NCBI GenBank assembly: GCA_964471235.1
Contig: CAYYGL010000158.1
Coordinates: 1 to 11,464 of the forward strand
DNA length: 11,464 nucleotides
DNA from: CAYYGL01 sp964471235
GTDB lineage: Bacteria > Calditrichota > Calditrichia > RBG-13-44-9 > J075
Direction: 5' to 3'
A model generated the notes under the pieces. That model saw only the letters and a program-made list of their open reading frames with translations. It was not told the DNA's origin and ran no database searches. Position 1 is the first letter of the stretch; the number at the start of each line of letters is the position of its first letter. Both the position numbers and the translations under genes were made by a program. Of the stretch, positions 1-6,540 are shown one piece after another.

Positions 1-1574
1 GAAGGAGTGCCCATAAACCCGCCCACATCGGTGCCTACGAATGGCACGCCGGAAAGCCCAAGACCGAGCATCATCCGAATGCCCAACGCCAGGTGCTCTT
101 CGGAAGACACGTTATCGCCCGTCCACACCGCAGTAAAGCGCTGTTCCCCGGCAAAACCGGCGCGGGTTAAAATAAACGGGCGTTTTTCCGGCTGATACTT
201 CCGGGCGCTCTCATACGCGGTTTGCGCCATTAAAAATCCGTAAAGGTTGTGCATTTTCTTCATGCTGGAATTGAGACCCTCATCATCCATCAACACCTCG
301 CTGGGGAAGGCATTGCCCCACACCGCCGGTTCGTTCATATCGTTCCACAGCCCATCCACTCCCTGGTTCAGCAGTCGTCCGAGATGACGCCCCCACCAGC
401 GTCGGGTTGCCGGGTGACTGAAATCCGGGAAAAATGCCGGCCCGGGCCAGACTTCTCCCACGTACACTGCGCCATCCGGGTAACGTAAAAAATGTTTCCC
501 GGCAATGCCCTCCTTAGCCATTGTGTAATTGGAATCCACCTTCACCCCGGGATCGATGATGGTGACCACCCGGAACCCCATCTCCTCTAATTCCCGCAAC
601 ATCTTCTCCGGTTCCGGGAAGCGGGTTTTATCCCATGTGAACACCCGGTAGCCGTCCATATAGTGAATATCCAGGTAAATCACATCGGCAGGAATTTTCT
701 TCTCGCGAAATGTGCGGGCAAGATTGATCACTTCCTTGTCCGGGTAGTAACTCCAGCGGCACTGCTGGTACCCCAACGCCCACATCGGCGGCAGGGGCAT
801 TTTGCCGGTCAGTTCTCCGTATAAAGACACCACCCGGGAAATTTTCGGACCATAGATAAAAAAGTAGTCCAGATTTCCCTGGTCGGCGGCAAAAGAATAA
901 TACCGGCGATTCCCGGCACCCATATTAAATGTGGTGCGGTAGCTGTTATTAAAATAGATTCCATAAGCATTGTTTTTGTGGATTCCGATAAAGAAAGGAA
1001 TACTCTGGTAGAGCGGGTCCATCTTGTTGGAATAACCGGGATGATCACTATTCCACATCACATACTCCCTGCCCCGCTTGTTCACATCCCCGGTTTTTTC
1101 CCCCAAGCCAAAAAAACGCTCGTCCCGGGCAATGGATTTCCAGCAGCGTACCTCTTTGCCATCCCAGCCAATGCCCATTCCCGGGTCATCTTTATTGATC
1201 ACGTTGCCCTGTTTATCCAGCACTGTTAAGCGGCATGGGGTTTTGTGAATCAACAGATCGATTTCCCGGGATGCCACCTTCACGTATTCATTCTCTTCAG
1301 TGATTTCCAAAGCGACCGGGCGCCATTGGGTGTTTGCCAGCGGGTAGGTTAACAGCGGCTCCTGGTAATCCGGTCGGATCAGCACCACCCGAAAGATGCC
1401 ATCATGTAAAAACTGAATACTCAGTTCCATATTATTTTCACAATACAGGATCACGCCGGATTCCTGGCGTTCATACCGTTCCATGTTGCCCAGGAAGGAA
1501 TATTGTGCTTGTGTCGTTTGTGATAAGGCGATCGTCATCGTCAATCCAACCCATGCTAATCGTGTAAATTTCAT
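1..1574 (-). CDS. Exported GH31 alpha-glucosidase, C-terminus cut by window edge
   Basis: A glycoside hydrolase family 31 enzyme, most like alpha-glucosidases that release glucose from the non-reducing end of alpha-glucans. The window holds the first 524 codons; GH31 enzymes are usually 650-800 residues, so the C-terminal barrel end and beta domains lie off the left edge. Residues 1-23 form a signal peptide (MKFTRLAWVG start, hydrophobic core, cleavage likely after TQA), so it acts in the periplasm or outside. The GH31 N-terminal domain is marked by FFGLGEKTGD near residues 152-161. The barrel contains DIHYMDGYRVFTWD, then the nucleophile motif GLWNDMNEP with Asp412, and AVWTGDN with the expected acid/base Asp487. 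WNDMNEP favours alpha-glucosidase over the alpha-xylosidase branch; substrate is inferred. I translated the visible part without meeting a frameshift. The ATG at 1572-1574 has GGGAGA upstream at good spacing. NamZ lies upstream on the same strand, 271 bases away, so separate transcription is likely. Confidence 0.93.
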   Translation of the reverse strand, partial: MKFTRLAWVGLTMTIALSQTTQAQYSFLGNMERYERQESGVILYCENNMELSIQFLHDGIFRVVLIRPDYQEPLLTYPLANTQWRPVALEITEENEYVKVASREIDLLIHKTPCRLTVLDKQGNVINKDDPGMGIGWDGKEVRCWKSIARDERFFGLGEKTGDVNKRGREYVMWNSDHPGYSNKMDPLYQSIPFFIGIHKNNAYGIYFNNSYRTTFNMGAGNRRYYSFAADQGNLDYFFIYGPKISRVVSLYGELTGKMPLPPMWALGYQQCRWSYYPDKEVINLARTFREKKIPADVIYLDIHYMDGYRVFTWDKTRFPEPEKMLRELEEMGFRVVTIIDPGVKVDSNYTMAKEGIAGKHFLRYPDGAVYVGEVWPGPAFFPDFSHPATRRWWGRHLGRLLNQGVDGLWNDMNEPAVWGNAFPSEVLMDDEGLNSSMKKMHNLYGFLMAQTAYESARKYQPEKRPFILTRAGFAGEQRFTAVWTGDNVSSEEHLALGIRMMLGLGLSGVPFVGTDVGGFMGTP

Positions 1575-1614
1575 TTAATTGATTCTCCCTGTGTGTGATG
1601 CCGAAAAAGGTAAG

Positions 1615-1642
1615 AATATAAGTTCAGGGGTTAAAAGTTCAA
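1615..1642 (-). promoter_or_regulatory. Candidate sigma70-type promoter of the GH31 gene
   Basis: Read on the minus strand, TTGAAC (1642-1637) is followed after 16 bases by TATATT (1620-1615), 41 bases upstream of the ATG. The motif TGAACTT occurs twice here, with starts 15 bases apart: once overlapping the -35 and once just before the -10. This could be a repressor half-site pair or chance. The call rests on consensus matching by eye. Confidence 0.35.
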
Positions 1643-1845
1643 AGCTGATGTTTTATCAACTGCGTCCCCCGGGGTGGGAGTGCACCTGGATGAAGCGCCT
1701 GTCGGTTCGTTGCACCGGGGGCATTCTTGCGCATTTGGAAAATGTGATTTCGATTTTTTTATCCGTGATACCAGCGTACCCCGCGGCTTCCGTGTGCTAT
1801 GTTTGGTAGTTTTGTCTCCCGGGTGCTGCTTTCCGTCAAAATTTC

Positions 1846-3024
1846 TCAGTACATTAAAAACGATTGGCGGATATGAGAAAACTCCTCACTCTCCTGCTGC
1901 CAGCGCGCTTCCATCTCCGATAAATCCGCTCCCGACTCAATCATCTCCCGCAGCCAGCCGTTGCCCACCAGAATGTCAAACGGCATTTTTTGGTATTCAT
2001 ATTCATAAGGTGGCTGCTTCCAGGCGAACTGTTCCGGATAAGCTAAAAACGCCTCCCGGATGATGGCGATCCCGGTGAGAAACGGTTTGAATTTCCGCCG
2101 GTCGGTGACATGGATAAAACATCCCTGGCAGACCTGACCGGCATGTTTTTGAAACGTCGGTTGGAATTCTATCGGGCGAAACACAACACCGGGTAATGAA
2201 TGCCGTTTGAGAGATTCGGCAAACTGCCAACCGTTCAAATAGGGCGCACCAAAGATTTCAAACGGTCGGGTGGTGCCGCGGCCTTCGGAAAGATTGGTGG
2301 CTTCCAACAAACACATTCCCGGGTACACCAGCGCTGTTTGCGGCAGGGGCATATTGGGCGAGGGCATTGCCCAGGGCAAACCGGTATCTTCGAAATACAT
2401 CTCCCGTTGCCAACCATTCATCTTTACCACCTTTAACCGACTATCCGGCAGGTAACGCTCTGCCAAATAGCGGGCAATTTCCCCGATGGTCATGCCGTGC
2501 CGAATTGCCAGCGGATACAAGCCGACGAAACTCCGGTAGTTTTCATTCAGGAAAGTGCCCTCCACCTGGGTGCCGCCAAGGGGATTGGGACGGTCCGGCA
2601 CCACCACTTCGATTCCATGCTCAGCAGCCGCTTCCAGGCAGTGAGCTAAGGTCCAGATAAACGTATAGTATTTGCTACCCACATCCTGCAAATCCACCAC
2701 CAGGCAGTCGATGCCCTCCAGCATTTTCGGGGTGGGTTTTCGATGCTCTCCGTAAAGTGAAAATACCGGTAGCCCGGTACGCGGATCCGGATAGCTCTGC
2801 CACTCGATCATGTTATCCTGGGTATGGCCGAACAGCCCATGCTGTGGACCCCACAATGCCTTCAGTTGAAAAATCCCCCTTTGATGTGCCTTATAAAACA
2901 AATCGATGGCATGTTCCAGGTTTTTTGATACGGACGCCTGGTTACACAGCAGGGCAACTTTTTTTCCCGAGAGAGGTTGAAACTCTGACATTTCCAGAAC
3001 ATCCAACCCGCTTAGCATCTTCAT
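1846..3024 (-). CDS. namZ: NamZ-type exo-beta-N-acetylmuramidase (DUF1343, GH171)
   Basis: Belongs to the DUF1343/YbbC family, whose characterised member NamZ removes MurNAc from the non-reducing end of peptidoglycan fragments during cell-wall recycling. The 392-residue length is normal. Family motifs run in order: CNQAS (27-31), WGPQHGLFG (58-66), YGEHRKPTP (91-99), DLQDVGSKYYTFIWT (111-125), DRPNPLGG (144-151), SPNMP (222-226), and the strongest signature EATNLSEGRGTTRPFE (241-256). The C-terminal domain ends with the usual FDILVGN stretch (349-355). The ATG at 3022-3024 has AGAGGA upstream, and no in-frame ATG lies further up before a stop. There is no signal peptide, which is odd for an enzyme known as secreted in Bacillus; it may act on imported fragments in the cytoplasm. 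The neighbouring glycosidase supports sugar use, but no MurQ or transporter is visible. Family assignment is firm; location and exact substrate are inferred. Confidence 0.93.
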   Translation of the reverse strand: MKMLSGLDVLEMSEFQPLSGKKVALLCNQASVSKNLEHAIDLFYKAHQRGIFQLKALWGPQHGLFGHTQDNMIEWQSYPDPRTGLPVFSLYGEHRKPTPKMLEGIDCLVVDLQDVGSKYYTFIWTLAHCLEAAAEHGIEVVVPDRPNPLGGTQVEGTFLNENYRSFVGLYPLAIRHGMTIGEIARYLAERYLPDSRLKVVKMNGWQREMYFEDTGLPWAMPSPNMPLPQTALVYPGMCLLEATNLSEGRGTTRPFEIFGAPYLNGWQFAESLKRHSLPGVVFRPIEFQPTFQKHAGQVCQGCFIHVTDRRKFKPFLTGIAIIREAFLAYPEQFAWKQPPYEYEYQKMPFDILVGNGWLREMIESGADLSEMEARWQQESEEFSHIRQSFLMY

Positions 3025-3059
3025 AAAAGTCCTCTTAGCAAATCGCTTAACAAAGTGAA

Positions 3060-3087
3060 TTGAAAATAAATTTTAATCCTTTATATT
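3060..3087 (+). promoter_or_regulatory. Candidate promoter of the SDR gene
   Basis: TTGAAA (3060-3065) and TATATT (3082-3087) are 16 bases apart, in the most AT-rich part of the divergent intergenic region. Spacing and -10 box match the candidate promoter of the GH31 gene. A start near 3094 would give a leader of about 170 bases that carries the hairpins at 3129-3206. Confidence 0.35.
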
Positions 3088-3091
3088 ACAA
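3063..3091 (-). promoter_or_regulatory. Candidate promoter of namZ
   Basis: On the minus strand TTGTAA (3091-3086) and TATTTT (3068-3063) are separated by 17 bases and lie about 40 bases upstream of the namZ ATG. It overlaps the candidate promoter reading the other way (3060-3087), so the two would compete for polymerase. Consensus matching by eye only. Confidence 0.33.
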
Positions 3092-3128
3092 CCATATTTT
3101 TGAACGAAATTGGGGAGTTGTAAATACC

Positions 3129-3206
3129 GGTTGAAAAAACAACCATGAAATTGGTTGGGAATGTCCCCTGGTGGTATCTTATGGTGAACCACCTTGCATT
3201 CCCAAC
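3129..3206 (+). promoter_or_regulatory. Structured leader with competing and nested hairpins upstream of the SDR gene
   Basis: Seen directly: a perfect 10-base inverted repeat, GTTGGGAATG (3154-3163) with CATTCCCAAC (3197-3206), encloses a second perfect repeat, GGTGGT (3170-3175) with ACCACC (3188-3193), with a 12-base apical loop. Just upstream, GGTTG (3129-3133) can pair with CAACC (3140-3144) around a loop of six A. The overlapping CAACCA (3140-3145) can instead pair with TGGTTG (3152-3157), which itself overlaps the left arm of the long hairpin. Segments 1:2, 2:3 and 3:4 are thus mutually exclusive, the logic of attenuators and riboswitches. No U-tract follows, so control of translation, RNA stability or a dyad protein site is as likely as termination. 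No known riboswitch class is recognised. Confidence 0.5.
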
Positions 3207-3266
3207 AGCAAGCGGTTCGTCGGGCACTCCTCACATCATTTCCGGGCACACAGAAAGGAGGCATCA

Positions 3267-4040
3267 ATGAATTTATCATTTACCGGGAAAGTGGCATTAA
3301 TAACCGGGGCAACCAGCGGCATTGGGGAAGCCACGGCACAGGAATTGGCAAAACAGAACTGCAACCTGATGCTCACCGGGCGCAATGAGCAAAAACTGAC
3401 TGCTTTGCAAAATCATTTCTCTTCTACCGGAATAAACTGCACCGTACTGGCAGGGGACATCCGCGACGCAAAATTCCGCCAGCAGTTGATAGAAGAGACC
3501 ATCAACCGGCTGGGCAGGCTGGATGTGCTGGTAAATTCCGCGGGTATTATTGAGATGGGAACCATCGAAACTACCAGCATGGACGGATATGACCGCACCA
3601 TGGATGTTAACCTGCGGTCCGTGTTTCACCTGATTCAATTGGCACTCCCCCATTTAGAAAAAACGAAGGGAAATATTGTGAATGTTTCTTCCGTAGCCGG
3701 GCTGCGTTCGTTTCCGGGGATTGTGGTCTACTGCATTAGCAAAGCCGGGTTAGACCAGTTGACCCGCTGTGTGGCGTTGGAGGTGGCACCCAAAGGCATC
3801 CGGGTCAATGCCGTTAACCCCGGGGTGGTGATTACTGCCCTGCACACCAATAGTGGTATGAGTAAGGAACAGTACCAGGCATTTTTGGAGCGCGGCAAAC
3901 AATCCCATCCCCTGGGCAGGGTGGGAAAGCCGGAAGAAGTGGCAGACCTGATCGTATTTTTAGCCTCGGATTCCGCGGGATGGATTACCGGCGGCACCTA
4001 CAGCATAGACGGCGGCAGAGCCCAGACCTGTGCCCGGTAG
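3267..4040 (+). CDS. Classical short-chain dehydrogenase/reductase (SDR)
   Basis: A 257-residue NAD(P)-dependent oxidoreductase of the classical SDR type (FabG/glucose-dehydrogenase-like). Motifs: cofactor loop TGATSGIG (13-20); LTGR with Arg39 after the second strand, which often favours NADP(H); acidic GD at 63-64; NSAG (90-93), a variant of NNAG; structural Asn115; catalytic Ser142, Tyr155 and Lys159 (YCISK); and the PG motif of VNAVNPG after the active site. The end, ITGGTYSIDGG, is typical. The substrate cannot be told from sequence; ketoacyl, sugar and polyol substrates all occur in this group. The start is the ATG at 3267, preceded by AAAGGAGG at ideal distance; an in-frame GTG-rich extension from 3171 runs through the leader hairpin and looks non-coding. 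CTCCT at 3227-3231 could pair with the AGGAG of the SD (3256-3260), a possible translation switch. The HAD gene follows 88 bases downstream and may be co-transcribed. Confidence 0.95.
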   Translation: MNLSFTGKVALITGATSGIGEATAQELAKQNCNLMLTGRNEQKLTALQNHFSSTGINCTVLAGDIRDAKFRQQLIEETINRLGRLDVLVNSAGIIEMGTIETTSMDGYDRTMDVNLRSVFHLIQLALPHLEKTKGNIVNVSSVAGLRSFPGIVVYCISKAGLDQLTRCVALEVAPKGIRVNAVNPGVVITALHTNSGMSKEQYQAFLERGKQSHPLGRVGKPEEVADLIVFLASDSAGWITGGTYSIDGGRAQTCAR

Positions 4041-4128
4041 GAAGAAGAGAGAGTGATGAAAGATTCGGGATACGGGAATTTGAGGATAGGAGCGTATGGA
4101 AGATGAGAAATCCGAAAGAGGAGGAAGC

Positions 4129-4752
4129 ATGAAAGGAACTCATCCGGGTATCCGTTACATCATTTTTGATCTGGGTAACGTGTTAATCGAAATTCACCCG
4201 CAACGGGCAATGGCTGCTTTTTCCCAACGATGTGGAATTCCGGTAGCAGAATTTCAAAAGCTCTTCCTCTCCCCACTTCATCTTCAATTTATGAAAGGAG
4301 AGCTAACGCCCCGGGAGTTTTTTGAACAGGTGCTGAAAAGATATCCCTGTCAACTATCGTACACAGAGTTTTATGAAATATGGTTACTAATTCTTGGGAG
4401 GCTAAAGTTAGGAATGGCTGCGTTGTTAAAGGAATTCGCTACGACTCACCACCTGGCATTGTGTTCCAACACCGACCCGATTCACTGGCAGGCAGCTTTA
4501 ACCGCCAATCCGGAGATGCAATTCTTCCGCCATCGTTACTTATCATTTGAACTGAAATTGTTGAAACCTGATCCGGCAATTTTTGAATATATTTTGAGGG
4601 ATTTACAATGTTCTCCAGCAGAATGTGTGTTTATCGACGACACCAGGGCAAACATTTTCGCTGCGGAGCAAATTGGATTCCGAACCATCCATGCCGAAAC
4701 AAGTAAGGAAATCCATCGGATGATCCGGAATATCCAGCAAGTGAGCAACTAG
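4129..4752 (+). CDS. HAD-superfamily phosphatase, YihX-like
   Basis: A 207-residue haloacid-dehalogenase-type hydrolase resembling E. coli YihX (alpha-D-glucose-1-phosphate phosphatase). Motif I is FDLGNVLIE with nucleophile Asp14; the position two after it is Gly instead of the usual Asp, as in YihX. Motif II is CSNTD (Ser113), motif III is KPDP (Lys146), and motif IV is FIDDTRAN (Asp170, Asp171), which binds magnesium. Residues 20-95 form the helical cap. The enzyme is cytoplasmic, with no signal or membrane segment. The start at 4129 is chosen because GAGGAGG precedes it; an in-frame ATG at 4096 would add 11 charged residues (MEDEKSERGGS) and has only a tight AGGAG. A glucose-1-phosphate substrate is inference from family resemblance; other small phosphosugars are equally possible. 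It follows the SDR gene by 88 bases and may share its transcript. Confidence 0.9.
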   Translation: MKGTHPGIRYIIFDLGNVLIEIHPQRAMAAFSQRCGIPVAEFQKLFLSPLHLQFMKGELTPREFFEQVLKRYPCQLSYTEFYEIWLLILGRLKLGMAALLKEFATTHHLALCSNTDPIHWQAALTANPEMQFFRHRYLSFELKLLKPDPAIFEYILRDLQCSPAECVFIDDTRANIFAAEQIGFRTIHAETSKEIHRMIRNIQQVSN

Positions 4753-5351
4753 ATGATGAGTCCTGTCCGGAAACACTCCGGATATAAAGAACAGCTTTAA
4801 AATAATTTAGTATTGTTTTAGTCACTCAAAATGTGTATACTATTCCAGATGTTCAGTAGACGTTCGCACCACCATCAATTAGCCGTAGTGATTCAACACT
4901 CGCCACGGAGAATTTTTTCGAACTCTTATTCGGATGCTTTAATTTATTGTTCACACTGATCTCGATTGGAATTTCTTGCGAGTTTAAAGATGACATTGGC
5001 AGACTATTAACCTCCTCCGTGCCCGGTATACACAAACCTATTCGGCGCCATATTTATTTAGCCATATATTCTAATTTGCTCGTGGCGTTTAATTTTTGCC
5101 AGACACCCTACAATCGAATCAAAACTGTTCTATTATTACAAAGGCTGAAACACATAGATGATGCGTTTCCGTCTAACCTTAATGTTTTCAAACGAGAAGG
5201 CGATAATACCCATATTGCCTATAAGTTATCTATTCCGGGCTAAACTTTTTCAAAGATTGGGCAGTTGTAAAGTCTTTCGTGAAACTTTTAGTAATTAAAA
5301 TGGTTATCATCACCTTAATTAAAATTTTTAAATTTCTCAATTAGTTCTAAA
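4753..5351. other. Gene-poor AT-rich stretch with a 128-codon open frame of unknown nature
   Basis: No recognisable gene, tRNA or mobile-element end is seen. On the plus strand the frame 4860-5243 has no stop for 128 codons, but contains no ATG; the first usable start is a TTG at 4947 (98 codons, no SD). The conceptual product has a hydrophobic part (NLLFTLISIGIS) and a basic amphipathic part (RIKTVLLLQRLKHIDDAF) and resembles no family I know. A shorter minus-strand frame (5035-4853, 60 codons, TTG start) overlaps it. It could be a gene fragment, a small unknown gene or chance. The last 100 bases are very AT-rich (TTAATTAAAATTTTTAAATTT around 5314-5334) and should hold the promoter of the next gene, although no good -35/-10 pair stands out. 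Confidence 0.3.
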
Positions 5352-6518
5352 ATGAGTTACCTTTATCAATTTGTATGTCCAGGATGTTTAACCACATACG
5401 AGTTATTTTATCCGGCATTGGTTTGTAAAGAATGTGGTACAATTTTATTTTTTGATTATGATCTTTATAAAGCCAGGAGAGAACTTCATCCAAATGACTG
5501 GTCGATGTTGAAAGGCGTCTGGACCTTCAAACAATTGTTGCCGGTATCATCCACTCAGACGTTCTTAACACTTCAGGAGGGCAATACTCCTATCCTGGCA
5601 CTCCAGAAAAGTTCGGAACGTCTTTCAGTAAAACAAATATACCTGAAAAACGAAGCTCAGAATCCAGGTGGCTCCTCCCGGGATCGGGAAATGGCTGTTT
5701 TGTTTACCTACTTACAGAAAACGGAATATAAAACATTTATGTTAGAAAGTACCGGAACATCGGGTATTTCTGCAAGTATGTACAGCAGGTTGCTGAATGG
5801 AACCTGTGAAGTGATTATGCCGGATAATTATCCGGTCCAATTGAGGGGTGAATGTCAACTTTTTGGTTCAAATGTAACTTTAACCTCCTGGAATGAATCT
5901 AACCGCTTAAAGGTAAAGAAAAATATTCAAACCCAAAAAAAAGTGTTTGATATTTCCCATGAAGGGATGGCACTTCGGATTGAGGGAGCCAAGACGATTT
6001 TTTTTGAGTTATTCGTTCAGTTTAGAAAATCTTTCCCTCAAGTATTATTGATACCGTGTGGAGAAGGTGTCACGCTCCTGGGTATCTGGAAAGCGATTGT
6101 CGAACTCCAGAAATTAGATTGGTTGCACAAAACACAAATACCTAAAATTTGGATTGTTCAAAGCCAACATTGTCCTTCCTTGTTGAAAGAGGATGAGGAA
6201 ACCAATAGTGCTTGTGAGGATACGATCGCATTCGACTTATACCACAAGGAATCTCCATTGCATGCTCTGATACGCCGGTTAATGCAGGATCACGGATGGT
6301 CTATTGTAACGATAGATGACGAAGACATACTGAATACCTGGAAGCAAACGGCGGAAGACGAAGGAATACTCTTATCACCGGAAGGGAGCATCTGCCTGGC
6401 AGCGCTTACAGAACTGATAAGGAGCGGACGAGAGGAACGGAACCAGAGTTTTTTAATCTTAAACCCATCGAACGGAACTCGATTTATTCATACGCTTGGG
6501 TTTATCAAACGGAACTAA
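5352..6518 (+). CDS. Threonine-synthase-like protein lacking the PLP lysine (probable pseudoenzyme)
   Basis: A 388-residue relative of zinc-ribbon-type threonine synthase, a fold-type II PLP enzyme. Seen in order: a zinc ribbon (Cys9, Cys12, Cys25, Cys28); LQEGNTPIL (74-82), the family entry motif; YLKNEAQNPGGSSRDRE (97-113); STGTSG (133-138) in place of the family's STGNTS; EGAKTIFFEL (211-220); a glycine loop IPCGEGVTLLGIW (234-246) where PLP phosphate is normally held; WIVQSQ (267-272); and NPSNGTRF near the C-terminus. In true enzymes the second motif reads NPTGSFKDRG, and its Lys forms the Schiff base with PLP. Here that position is Arg110 (CGG at 5679-5681), and Phe and Gly of the motif are also changed (Ser109, Glu113). 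Threonine synthase chemistry is therefore not expected; a structural, sensory or scaffold role is inferred. The ATG has no clear SD, unlike most neighbours. Base composition is AT-richer than the flanks. The TPR/AT-hook gene follows after 22 bases and is probably co-transcribed. Confidence 0.87.
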   Translation: MSYLYQFVCPGCLTTYELFYPALVCKECGTILFFDYDLYKARRELHPNDWSMLKGVWTFKQLLPVSSTQTFLTLQEGNTPILALQKSSERLSVKQIYLKNEAQNPGGSSRDREMAVLFTYLQKTEYKTFMLESTGTSGISASMYSRLLNGTCEVIMPDNYPVQLRGECQLFGSNVTLTSWNESNRLKVKKNIQTQKKVFDISHEGMALRIEGAKTIFFELFVQFRKSFPQVLLIPCGEGVTLLGIWKAIVELQKLDWLHKTQIPKIWIVQSQHCPSLLKEDEETNSACEDTIAFDLYHKESPLHALIRRLMQDHGWSIVTIDDEDILNTWKQTAEDEGILLSPEGSICLAALTELIRSGREERNQSFLILNPSNGTRFIHTLGFIKRN

Positions 6519-6540
6519 GTTAATTATTAGGAGAATGGCA

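Noticed and set aside
3171..3266. Upstream in-frame extension of the SDR by 32 residues
   Set aside because: It begins at a GTG inside the leader hairpin with no SD, while the ATG at 3267 has AAAGGAGG and gives the standard SDR N-terminus.
4764..4784. Short hairpin (TCCGG / CCGGA, 7-base loop) just after the HAD gene as a terminator
   Set aside because: The stem is only 5 solid pairs plus a G-U extension and no T-tract follows, so it is too weak to call.
4853..5035. Minus-strand 60-codon frame with a TTG start
   Set aside because: It has no SD, overlaps the longer plus-strand open frame, and has no recognisable motif.
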